A stretch of DNA of 64,000 nucleotides, from NCBI RefSeq assembly GCF_031157275.1, contig NZ_JAVIFW010000007.1, forward strand, positions 248,001 to 312,000, given 5' to 3'. The notes under the pieces are model-generated. The model was not told where the DNA came from and searched no databases. It saw only the letters and a program-made list of their open reading frames with translations. Source of the stretch: Streptomyces sp. LHD-70. GTDB taxonomy: Bacteria; Actinomycetota; Actinomycetes; Streptomycetales; Streptomycetaceae. A program made the translations under genes and the position numbers. Of the stretch, positions 1 through 7,058 are shown piece after piece (positions within the stretch are counted from its first letter, which is position 1; each line of letters starts with the position of its first letter).

Positions 1-190
1 GTCGTCGACGTTGTCCGCGTCGAGCACCGTCGGCTTGCCGAGGTTGACCACACCGTCCTTGCCGATGGTGAACTCGCCCATGTCACCGGCCCGGTAGGCC
101 CCCAGGTTTGCCGGAGATCCGGCCCGACTCCAGGGCGACGGCCGTGTGGGCGGCGAGGGCTCCGAGCTGGGCCGGGTCCCAGAGCTCAAA
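1..190 (-). pseudogene. rhaS: C-terminal remnant of a RhaS-like rhamnose ABC transporter binding protein
   Basis: The reverse strand reads FELWDPAQLGALAAH followed, after a one-base frame change near position 105, by AYRAGDMGEFTIGKDG and KPTVLDADNVDD. This is the C-terminal end of the periplasmic sugar-binding protein of the rhamnose ABC transporter family; the native tail would end a few codons beyond the window edge. The 5' part of the gene is missing: similarity stops at about position 190, where the opposite-strand rhaB remnant begins. The frameshift plus the missing signal peptide and N-terminal lobe make it non-functional. The identification rests on motif recognition only. Confidence 0.6.
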
Positions 191-195
191 GTTCC

Positions 196-426
196 CGCAA
201 CGCCCTGCTCTGCCAACTGACCGCCGACGCCACGGGTCTGCCGGTCGTCGCGGGCCCCGCCGAGGCCACCGCACTGGGCAACATCCTCGTCCAGGCCCGC
301 GCACAGGGCCTCGTCGGCGACCTCCCCGCGATGCGTCGCCTCCTCGCCGAGACCCAGCCACTGCGCCGTGACGTCCCGGCCGGGAACTCCTCGTCCTGGT
401 CGTCGGCGGCGTCGCGGCTCGGCTGA
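196..426 (+). pseudogene. rhaB: C-terminal remnant of rhamnulokinase
   Basis: Reading forward from 196 gives RNALLCQLTADATGLPVVAG, then PAEATALGNILVQARAQG, and stops at 424-426. That is the end of the FGGY carbohydrate kinase rhamnulokinase, just after the glycine-rich stretch that normally precedes the RN motif. No start codon or N-terminal ATPase half is present, so this is a truncated copy. It abuts the rhaS remnant on the opposite strand within about 5 bases, as if a deletion removed the 5' halves of two divergent rhamnose genes and everything between them. Confidence 0.6.
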
Positions 427-443
427 GCGGAACTCGGCCCGGC

Positions 444-1283
444 CTACGGTCCGTCGCCGTCCACGGAGGCTCGGATCTGCGCGAGCCACTCCGCGCCGAG
501 GCGCTGCCCGTCCGGGAGTTGGTCGTCCCGGTCCCAGCGCCACGTGGCGACGATGGCGAGCACCAGGATCCGGCAGGCATGCAGCGCCTCCCGGTCCGCC
601 CCCGGGTAGTGCGCGCCGACTTCCACGGGTGCGTGCGCGAGGTCGAACTCGACAGGCCCGCGGCAACACGTCTCCAGGTCGATGAACAGCGGCCCGTTCC
701 GCGTGCCGAGCAGGTTGCCCGGGTGCGGCTCGCCGTGCAGGAGTTGCTCGGCGCCGCCCCGCTCGACGATGACGCCCGTCCGGTCCCGCAGGGTGTCGGC
801 GAGCAGCTCCCGGTCCGCGTCGGCGAGCGCGGGAGTCCGGTCACGGTCCGCCAGGAGGCGCAGGGCCACGTCGACGCGTTCCGTGAAGTGCGGTACGGAT
901 ACGTCGAGTTGGCGCATTCCCGCGTGCAGCCGGGCGAGCGCGTCGGCGTACGCGGCCGGGGGGATCTCGGGACGCGCCACGGGTTCGTAGTACGTCCACA
1001 GGGTGACGACGAAGCCGTCCCGCTCATGGACGCGCGGCTCCACCCGAGGGTCGAGAGCGGCGACCGGGCACCCGGCTCCAGCCAGCCGCTGGGCGAGGTC
1101 GACCTCGAACTGTGCGACCTGCTGCGCCGCGGGCGCCACCCGGGCCAGGGTGTCGCAGGGCAGCAGCCGCAGGGTGAGCTTGTTCGAGTCGTGCAGCACG
1201 GTCGCGTCGTCGGCCGTCAGGCCGAGTGACGCGGCGACCGAGGTGGCCGCGGCCACCGCACGTGAGACGTCCGAGGCCCGCAT
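444..1283 (-). CDS. Aminoglycoside phosphotransferase (APH)-family kinase
   Basis: A 279-residue protein with the kinase-like fold of APH and choline kinases. The catalytic loop HGEPHPGN lies near residue 190 and is followed by the metal-binding segment FIDLETCC, corresponding to the Brenner HxDxxxxN and D-x-E/D motifs. The substrate is not shown by the sequence; the family phosphorylates hydroxyl groups of antibiotics, amino alcohols or sugars in the cytoplasm. The start is an ATG preceded by a purine-rich GGAGGGAGGGG stretch. It is monocistronic and reads toward the rhaB remnant. A resistance role is possible but unsupported. Confidence 0.75.
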   Translation of the reverse strand: MRASDVSRAVAAATSVAASLGLTADDATVLHDSNKLTLRLLPCDTLARVAPAAQQVAQFEVDLAQRLAGAGCPVAALDPRVEPRVHERDGFVVTLWTYYEPVARPEIPPAAYADALARLHAGMRQLDVSVPHFTERVDVALRLLADRDRTPALADADRELLADTLRDRTGVIVERGGAEQLLHGEPHPGNLLGTRNGPLFIDLETCCRGPVEFDLAHAPVEVGAHYPGADREALHACRILVLAIVATWRWDRDDQLPDGQRLGAEWLAQIRASVDGDGP

Positions 1284-1307
1284 CGTCGCCCGGCCCCTCC
1301 CTCCACC

Positions 1308-1500
1308 TCAGCCGTTCTCTTCCAGGAGCGCGCGCCGGCGTCCCGCCGAGTCGAGGATGCCCTCACCGACGCGTTCCAGGAACGTACCCACTTCGGCGAA
1401 CCGCCAGGCCACGCACCTGTCGGCGCCGAGTGCCCGGGCTGCGGTCAGCGAGACCCTGGCCGATTCGAGACGCGGGTCGCGTTCACCGCGGTCCTCGCCC
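1308..1500 (-). other. Possible small ORF or gene remnant
   Basis: The reverse strand between the kinase start and the ComB-like gene carries an open frame ending VGEGILDSAGRRRALLEENG with G/C-rich third codon positions, which looks like real coding sequence. I find no convincing start with a ribosome binding site: the frame runs upstream into the start region of the opposite gene. It could be a short unknown protein begun at an internal GTG, or the 3' end of a lost gene. No family is recognised. Confidence 0.3.
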
Positions 1501-1528
1501 GCTCCCCCACAGGTAGTCGGGCTACGGC

Positions 1529-2260
1529 ATGCGCGATCATGACCGGATGGACGCCCGCTTCGTTGCCATCGACGAGTTGACCGCACCCCCGTCCGTGGCG
1601 GTCGTGGTCGACGTCATGCGTGCCTACACAGTCGCCGCCTGGGCCTTCGCGCAGGGGGCGGAGAAGATCGTGCTCGCCGCGTCCCTCGACGAGGCCCTGG
1701 CGCTCAAGGCCCGGCACCCGGACTGGGTGGCGCTCAAGGACGGTCCGGCCGCGCCGGGGTTCGACGCCGTCAACTCGCCGGGCCTGCTGCGGTCGACCGA
1801 CCTCGGCGGACGGACCGTGGTGCAGAAGACGACGGCGGGGACGGTCGGCGCCCTCGCGGTCAAGGAGGCGTCGCTTGTGCTGTGCGCCGGCTTCGTGGTG
1901 GCGGAGGCGACGGCCCGGCTCCTGCGCGCCCGCGGGTGCGACAAGGTCACGTTCGTGGTCACCGGTGAGGGCGGGAGGGCCGACGAGGATCTGGCGTGCG
2001 CGCAGTACATCGCCGGTCGGGCCGACGAGGCGGTGACGGACGCGGCTCCGTTCCTCCGCCGCGCCGCCACGTCCCGCGCCGCCACGGAGTTGACGGAGGG
2101 TGTACGGCAAGGGGTCCACCCCGACGACGTCGCGCTCTGCCTCGAACTCGACCGGTTCCCCTTCGCCCTGGTGGCGGCCCAGGAGGACACGCTGATGGTC
2201 CTCCGGGCCGCGGACTCCGCCGCCGTACACCCGGCGGGCCCCGCCGCCGTACACCCGTAG
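1529..2260 (+). CDS. 2-phosphosulfolactate phosphatase (ComB)-family protein
   Basis: The protein reads FVAIDELTAPPSVAVVVDVM near the N-terminus, then KTTAGTVGAL and FVVTGEGGRADEDLACAQYI, the layout of the ComB fold (PF04029). ComB hydrolyses 2-phosphosulfolactate in coenzyme M synthesis in methanogens; actinobacterial members have no coenzyme M pathway and their substrate is unknown. Starts are possible at ATG 1529 or at the in-frame ATG 1547, which leaves the conserved FVAID close to the N-terminus. No neighbour suggests a pathway. The C-terminus holds a small repeat, AAVHPAGPAAVHP. Confidence 0.75.
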   Translation: MRDHDRMDARFVAIDELTAPPSVAVVVDVMRAYTVAAWAFAQGAEKIVLAASLDEALALKARHPDWVALKDGPAAPGFDAVNSPGLLRSTDLGGRTVVQKTTAGTVGALAVKEASLVLCAGFVVAEATARLLRARGCDKVTFVVTGEGGRADEDLACAQYIAGRADEAVTDAAPFLRRAATSRAATELTEGVRQGVHPDDVALCLELDRFPFALVAAQEDTLMVLRAADSAAVHPAGPAAVHP

Positions 2261-2297
2261 GCGCGGGGAACCGCCCGGACCGGCAGCGGCGGGGCGC

Positions 2298-3422
2298 CTA
2301 CTGTCCGGCGATGCGTTCCTGGACCCACTCGTGGAACTCGCCGATGTGGTGCTCACTGGGCACCAGGACGCCGCCCTTGGCGTACATACGGGAGCTCATC
2401 GCCGGCTGGCAGCGTTCGCAGGCGTCGAAGTCCTGGCGGTTGACGCGGTCGAACAGCTCCACGGAACGGCTGACGTCCTTGCCGCTCTCCAGGACGTGCG
2501 GCAGGTAGAGCCAGTCGCACTCCACGACGGTCCGGTCCGCGGCCACGGGGTACATCCGGTGGAAGATCACGTGGTCCGGCACCAGGTTGATGAACACCTG
2601 CGGCCGCACGGTGATCGCGTAGTACCGCCGGTCCTGGTCCTCGGAGACCCCCGGGATACGGTCCAGGCCCTCGGAGCCGTCGACGGTGAAGCCCTTGACG
2701 TCGTCGCCGAACTCCGCGCCATGTCCCACGAAGTACTGCGCGGCGAAGCCGTCGGCGAACTCCGGCAGGACTTCGGTGAGTTCGGGGTGGATGGTGGCGC
2801 AGTGGTAGCACTCCATGAAGTTCTCGATGATCAGCTTCCAGTTCGCCTTGACGTCGTAGACGATCCGCTCGCCGACCTCGAGGTTCTCGATGTCGTACCC
2901 GCCGATGGACTCGGCGTCCCCCAGGCGCGCCACCACGTCCTGGACCACCGACGCCTCGAACGACGGCGGGTCCTCGGCCAGGCACACCCACACATAGCCG
3001 AGCCACTCCCGCACCGACACCTTCGCCAGGCCGTACTCGGTGCGGCCCACGTCCGGCATCTTCGTCAGGTTCGGCGCCGCGATCAGCTTGCCCTCGAAGT
3101 CGTACGTCCAGGCGTGGTACGGGCACTGGAACGAGCGCCGCACCTCACCCGACTCCTCGGTGCACAGCTTCGCGCCCCGGTGCCGGCACACGTTGAAGAA
3201 GGCGCGTACGGAGTTGTCCCGGGCCCGGGTCAGCAGCACGCTCTCGCGCCCGACGTCCACGGTCCTGTACGCGCCGGGCCTGCCCAGGTCCGAGGAGCGG
3301 GCGGCGCAGAACCACATCGTCTCGAAGATGCGCTCCTGCTCGAGCCGGAAGATCTCCGGGTCCGTGTAGTGCTCGCCGGGGAGAGTCGGAATCAGGCTCT
3401 CCGGAAGTCCGGCACTGGTCAT
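2298..3422 (-). CDS. Rieske non-heme iron oxygenase, glycine betaine / stachydrine demethylase type
   Basis: A 374-residue alpha subunit of a ring-hydroxylating-type oxygenase. The Rieske [2Fe-2S] ligands are visible as C79-x-H81 and C100-x2-H103, and the catalytic mononuclear iron site as E204, H207 and H212 in NFMECYHCATIHPE. Overall it resembles GbcA/Stc2 enzymes that oxidatively remove an N-methyl group as formaldehyde. Neighbours fit: folD directly upstream on the same strand (62-base gap), purU, a FAD reductase that could donate electrons, and a BCCT transporter. ATG 3422 has AGGTGA five bases upstream. Choline, carnitine or dimethylglycine are alternative substrates. Confidence 0.82.
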   Translation of the reverse strand: MTSAGLPESLIPTLPGEHYTDPEIFRLEQERIFETMWFCAARSSDLGRPGAYRTVDVGRESVLLTRARDNSVRAFFNVCRHRGAKLCTEESGEVRRSFQCPYHAWTYDFEGKLIAAPNLTKMPDVGRTEYGLAKVSVREWLGYVWVCLAEDPPSFEASVVQDVVARLGDAESIGGYDIENLEVGERIVYDVKANWKLIIENFMECYHCATIHPELTEVLPEFADGFAAQYFVGHGAEFGDDVKGFTVDGSEGLDRIPGVSEDQDRRYYAITVRPQVFINLVPDHVIFHRMYPVAADRTVVECDWLYLPHVLESGKDVSRSVELFDRVNRQDFDACERCQPAMSSRMYAKGGVLVPSEHHIGEFHEWVQERIAGQ

Positions 3423-3484
3423 CGTTCACCTCAAAGGAGCAGCTTGGACGGGCAGTTGAGAAGATCTCTACGAGTACCGGGGGC

Positions 3485-4345
3485 CTAGGCAGCGAGTCCG
3501 GCTGCGTGTTCGGCCGCCTCCACGACGTTGGCGAGCAGCATCGCGCGGGTCATGGGGCCGACGCCGCCGGGCATCGGCGCGACCCAGTCGGCCACCGAGG
3601 CGACGTCCGGGTGCACGTCGCCGAGCAGCCCCTCGTCGGTGCGGGTGATGCCGACGTCCAGGACAGCGGCGCCGGGCCTGACCATCTCGGGGGTGATCAG
3701 ACCGGGAGAACCGGCCGCCGCGACGACGACGTCCGCCTCGCGCACGTGCTGGGCGAGGGCCTTGGTCCCGGTGTGGCACAGCGTCACCGTCGCGTTCTCC
3801 GACCTGCGGGTCAGCAGCAGCCCGATGGGCCGTCCCACGGTGACGCCACGCCCGATCACGCAGACGCGCGCGCCCGCGAGCGGTACGTCGTGGCGCCGCA
3901 GCAGTTCGACGATGCCCCTCGGCGTGCAGGGCAGCGGACCGTCGACACCCAGGACGAGCCGGCCCAGGTTCACCGGGTGGAGCCCGTCCGCGTCCTTCGC
4001 CGGGTCCATCCGCTCCAGTACGGCATGGGCGTCGAGCCCGCGCGGGAGCGGCAGTTGGACGATGTAGCCGGTGCACGACGGGTCGGCGTTGAGCTCGTCG
4101 ACGACCTGCTCCACCTGCGCCTGGGTGGCGTCGGCAGGCAGCTCTCGGCGGATCGAGGCGATGCCGACCTGTGCGCAGTCGCGGTGCTTGCCGCCCACGT
4201 ACGCGCGGCTGCCGGGGTCGTCGCCGACCAGCACCGTCCCGAGTCCGGGTACGACGCCGCGCTCGGCCAAGGCGGCTACGCGCCCGGCGAGTTCGGCGCG
4301 GATGGCGGCCGCGGTGGCACGGCCGTCCAGGGTGTTCGCGCTCAT
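3485..4345 (-). CDS. folD: Methylenetetrahydrofolate dehydrogenase / methenyltetrahydrofolate cyclohydrolase
   Basis: A 286-residue FolD. It carries YVGGKHRDC with Y49 and the catalytic K53, PLPRGLDAH, and the NADP-binding loop GRGVTVGRPIG. It interconverts 5,10-methylene- and 10-formyl-tetrahydrofolate in the cytosol. In this block it would take up formaldehyde released by the demethylase and feed the deformylase PurU. Start ATG 4345 has GGAAAGG nine bases upstream; the frame stays open farther upstream only through the tandem repeat. Streptomycetes usually have another housekeeping folD, so this is probably a pathway-specific copy cotranscribed with the Rieske gene. Confidence 0.93.
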   Translation of the reverse strand: MSANTLDGRATAAAIRAELAGRVAALAERGVVPGLGTVLVGDDPGSRAYVGGKHRDCAQVGIASIRRELPADATQAQVEQVVDELNADPSCTGYIVQLPLPRGLDAHAVLERMDPAKDADGLHPVNLGRLVLGVDGPLPCTPRGIVELLRRHDVPLAGARVCVIGRGVTVGRPIGLLLTRRSENATVTLCHTGTKALAQHVREADVVVAAAGSPGLITPEMVRPGAAVLDVGITRTDEGLLGDVHPDVASVADWVAPMPGGVGPMTRAMLLANVVEAAEHAAGLAA

Positions 4346-4376
4346 GTGGATCACCTTTCCTGTCGCCAAGGAGGGT

Positions 4377-4459
4377 GTTGCCATGCGGGTGTTGCGATGC
4401 GGGTGTTGCGATGCGGGTGTTGCGATGCAGGTGTTGCGATGCAGGTGTCGCATGCGGGT
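4377..4459. repeat. 14-bp tandem repeat upstream of folD
   Basis: About six head-to-tail copies of GTTGCGATGCGGGT (two copies with AGGT at the end, the first and last copies degenerate). It lies between the folD start and the putative operators, so it falls in the folD leader or promoter. Each unit contains TTGCG, the half-site of the operator proposed for this block. Confidence 0.9.
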
Positions 4460-4460
4460 G

Positions 4461-4494
4461 TTGCTTAATACGCACTGCGCATCGAGTTACGCAA
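4461..4494. promoter_or_regulatory. Putative operator sites in the folD-demethylase promoter
   Basis: TTGCTTAATACGCAC (4461-4475) matches a palindrome TTGCG-N5-CGCAA at eight of ten positions, and ACGCAA at 4489-4494 is a further half-site. Similar sites precede purU, the reductase and the transporter, so all four units may answer to one regulator, which is not encoded in this window. IclR-type proteins bind operators of this size, but that assignment is a guess. Confidence 0.5.
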
Positions 4495-4596
4495 CAAACA
4501 GTGCAGCGGCCCAAAGGGCGTGTCAAGGGTGAGTACCCCTTGATAACCACGGTTGGCGAAGGCTCTTGACCGCAACGCCGCGCGACCCCGACCATG

Positions 4597-4630
4597 TTGC
4601 GTATCAAACACGGCGTTGCGCATTACGCAT
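4597..4630. promoter_or_regulatory. Putative operator sites upstream of purU
   Basis: TTGCGCATTACGCAT (4616-4630) fits TTGCG-N5-CGCAA at nine of ten positions, and TTGCGT lies at 4597-4602. The palindrome ends immediately before the AGGAGG ribosome binding site of purU, so a bound regulator would block the transcript start or the leader. Confidence 0.55.
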
Positions 4631-4644
4631 CTTAGGAGGCCCCA

Positions 4645-5517
4645 GTGTCCCTGCGCCCGAACCCCGGCGGCGAGTACGTCCTGACCCTCTCGTGCCCCGA
4701 TCGGGCCGGACTCGTCCACGCTGTCACCGGCTTCCTCGTCCAGCACTCGGGGAACATCCAGGAGAGCCAGCAGTTCGACGACCGGCAACAGGACCGCTTC
4801 TTCATGCGCGTCCACTTCGACGTATCGGATCCGCACGCGTCACTGGAGCAGTTGCGCTCCGGCTTCGGCCCGGTGGCCGAGGCGTACGGGATCTCCTGGC
4901 AGCTGCACTCCACGTCGACGCCGACGCGCACACTGATCATGGTGTCGAAGTTCGGCCACTGCCTGAACGACCTGCTCTTCCGGCAGAGCACCGGCGCGCT
5001 CAACATCGAAGTCCCGGCGATCGTCTCCAATCACCGGGACTTCGAACCCCTCGCGCAGAGCTACGGGATCCCGTTCCACCACATCCCGGTGACGCGCGAG
5101 ACCAAGGCGGACGCGGAGGCGCAACTCCTCGAACTCGTCGGCGAGTTGGACATCGACCTGGTGGTCCTGGCCCGCTATATGCAGATCCTGTCGAACGACC
5201 TCTGCAAGCAGTTGGAGGGGCGGGCGATCAACATCCACCACTCGTTCCTGCCGAGCTTCAAGGGCGCACGGCCGTACGTCCAGGCCCACGACCGCGGCGT
5301 CAAGCTCATCGGGGCCACCGCGCACTACGTCACGCCCGACCTCGACGAGGGCCCCATCATCGAGCAGGACGTGACCCGCGTGAACCACGCGCAGAACTCC
5401 GGCGCCCTGGTCGCGCTCGGCAGGGACGTCGAAGCTCAGGTCCTCGCCCGCGCCGTGAAGTGGCACAGCCAGAGCCGCGTCATGATCAACGACAACCGCA
5501 CCGTGGTCTTCCGCTGA
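4645..5517 (+). CDS. purU: Formyltetrahydrofolate deformylase
   Basis: A 290-residue PurU. An N-terminal ACT domain (about residues 8-85, YVLTLSCPDRAGLVHAVTGF) precedes a formyltransferase-like hydrolase domain. The catalytic segment NIHHSFLPSFKGARPY and the later LDEGPIIEQD supply the Asn-His-Asp set. It hydrolyses 10-formyl-THF to formate and THF, recycling folate when N-demethylation loads it with one-carbon units. The GTG start 4645 follows AGGAGG with ideal spacing. It diverges from folD, and the shared intergenic operators suggest co-induction with the demethylase. Confidence 0.95.
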   Translation: MSLRPNPGGEYVLTLSCPDRAGLVHAVTGFLVQHSGNIQESQQFDDRQQDRFFMRVHFDVSDPHASLEQLRSGFGPVAEAYGISWQLHSTSTPTRTLIMVSKFGHCLNDLLFRQSTGALNIEVPAIVSNHRDFEPLAQSYGIPFHHIPVTRETKADAEAQLLELVGELDIDLVVLARYMQILSNDLCKQLEGRAINIHHSFLPSFKGARPYVQAHDRGVKLIGATAHYVTPDLDEGPIIEQDVTRVNHAQNSGALVALGRDVEAQVLARAVKWHSQSRVMINDNRTVVFR

Positions 5518-5532
5518 CCGCACCCCCGGCAG

Positions 5533-5577
5533 ACACGTCGATACCCCCGCAGCGGACGCGCGGGGGTATCGACGTGT
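5533..5577. terminator. Bidirectional hairpin terminator between purU and the FAD reductase
   Basis: A perfect 18-bp inverted repeat, ACACGTCGATACCCCCGC and its complement, separated by nine bases. It sits between two convergent genes, 16 bases after the purU stop and 45 bases beyond the reductase stop. There is no U-tract, as is usual in Streptomyces. Confidence 0.85.
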
Positions 5578-5621
5578 GGCGGGGCGCCGCCGCCGTGCTC
5601 ACGGGGGCGGCGCCGCCGCGC

Positions 5622-6800
5622 TCACACCAGCCCGGCCCCCGCCACCGCGGTGGCGAGCTGCCGCCGCCAACGGGTGAACTGCTTGGCCCGGTTCACGCCG
5701 AGGACCGCGACGGGTGCGCCCGCCCGCCGGTAGACCGCGAGGAAGCTGCGGTCGTCGGGGCTGCCGTCCTCGATCGTCACGCTGTCGGCCTGCGCGCCGT
5801 GCCCGGCGAACTGGATCCGCACGCCGTACTGGTCGGACCAGAAGTAGGGCGGGCGCGGCGGGGCGATCGACGCCGTGCCTCCGGAGAGCAGTGCGGCCAC
5901 GGCGGCGGCAGGCCGCTCGTTGGCGCCGCTCCAGTGCTCGATCCGACGGTGCGCACCGAGGGCCGGCTCGTACCAGGACGCGCAGTCCCCGACCGCGACG
6001 ACCTCCGGGACGTTGGTCGTGCCGTCGGCCCCGCAGAGCACACCGTTCCAGAGTTCCACGCCCGAGCCGACGAGCCAGTCGGTGCCGGGAGTCGCCCCGA
6101 TACCCGCGACGACGATGTCGGCCGGGATGCTGCGGCCGTCCTCCAGGAGGACGGCGTCCACCCGCTCGCCGCCGGTCACGCCGCGCACCCCGGTGCCGCA
6201 CAGCACGCGCACCCCGTGGTCGCCGTGCACGCCGACGAGGGCTGCCGCCATGGCCGGTCCGAGCGGGCCTGCCAGAGGCGCCGGACCGGACACGACGTAC
6301 GTCACGTCGAGCCCCAACTGCCGTGCGGTAGAGGCAACTTCGGCTCCGACGAAGCCACCGCCGACGACCACGAGCCGACCACCGCGCGCCAGGTCGTCGC
6401 GCAGCGCCCGGGCGTCTTCGAGGGTGCGCAGGACGTGCACGCCCGCGAGGCCCTCGCTGCCGGGAAGCGTGCGCGCGGACGAGCCGGTGGCCAGGACCAC
6501 GCCGTCGGCCCGCACACCGCGGCCGTCGGCGAGCCGGACCGTACGCCCCCCGAGGTCGAGGCCGTCCGCACGGGTTCCGAGGATCCACTCGACACCGAGG
6601 TCCTCGTCGTCCGACTCCAGGGAGAGGTCGGCCTCGCCCATCGAGCCCTTGAGGAACTCCTTCGACAGCGGCGGGCGGTCGTAGGGGCGGTGGGGCTCGT
6701 CCCCGATGAGGACGAGGCGCCCGTCATAGCCCTGGGCGCGCAGGGCGCGGGCGGCGGAGAGTCCGGCGAGTGAGGCGCCGACGACGGCCACGGTGTTCAT
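5622..6800 (-). CDS. FAD-dependent ferredoxin/rubredoxin reductase-type oxidoreductase
   Basis: A 392-residue pyridine nucleotide-disulfide family flavoprotein. The FAD-binding VVGASLAG is at the N-terminus, the NAD-binding VVVGGGFVGAEVAS near residue 145, and the FAD motif VAVGDCASW near residue 270, followed by the C-terminal reductase domain of putidaredoxin-reductase-like enzymes. The likely role is electron supply from NAD(P)H, through a ferredoxin, to the Rieske demethylase; no ferredoxin gene lies in the block, so the partner must be elsewhere. ATG 6800 has GGAGGTT six bases upstream. A half-operator lies upstream. Confidence 0.85.
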   Translation of the reverse strand: MNTVAVVGASLAGLSAARALRAQGYDGRLVLIGDEPHRPYDRPPLSKEFLKGSMGEADLSLESDDEDLGVEWILGTRADGLDLGGRTVRLADGRGVRADGVVLATGSSARTLPGSEGLAGVHVLRTLEDARALRDDLARGGRLVVVGGGFVGAEVASTARQLGLDVTYVVSGPAPLAGPLGPAMAAALVGVHGDHGVRVLCGTGVRGVTGGERVDAVLLEDGRSIPADIVVAGIGATPGTDWLVGSGVELWNGVLCGADGTTNVPEVVAVGDCASWYEPALGAHRRIEHWSGANERPAAAVAALLSGGTASIAPPRPPYFWSDQYGVRIQFAGHGAQADSVTIEDGSPDDRSFLAVYRRAGAPVAVLGVNRAKQFTRWRRQLATAVAGAGLV

Positions 6801-6870
6801 GCGGAACCTCCGGCAGGTGTGCGCGGGTGGTGGGGTCAACCATGCAGGTTGTTGCACATTGAGAAACGCT

Positions 6871-6885
6871 GTGCACTTTACGCAA
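6871..6885. promoter_or_regulatory. Putative operator upstream of the FAD reductase
   Basis: GTGCACTTTACGCAA reads on the reverse strand as TTGCG-TAAAG-TGCAC: one perfect half of the TTGCG-N5-CGCAA palindrome and a degenerate other half. A weaker TTGCACATTG lies at 6852. It is 70-85 bases upstream of the reductase start. Confidence 0.4.
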
Positions 6886-6996
6886 CAAGTCTGGAGGTGG
6901 CTCCACCCCCTGTCAAGGCAGATCCAGGCGCCGGGGACGGCCACTTCGGGACGGCGACGGAGGCTCCTGGCGAGCGGCGGTCAGGGAACAGCCGTC

Positions 6997-7035
6997 GAGC
7001 CCGAACTCCCCGCTGGTCACGGGGTGTTCGGGCTC
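6997..7035. terminator. Hairpin terminator after the BCCT transporter gene
   Basis: A 16-bp stem with one mismatch (GAGCCCGAACTCCCCG against CGGGGTGTTCGGGCTC) and a seven-base loop lies 24 bases past the stop of the leftward transporter gene. It separates that gene from the promoter of the reductase. Confidence 0.75.
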
Positions 7036-7058
7036 GAAGGTCCGCTCCGGCCGGGCGC

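Noticed and set aside
4566..6773. 735-codon forward open frame
   Set aside because: It overlaps purU in a wrong frame and the reductase in antisense, with Arg/Pro-rich content and no family pattern.
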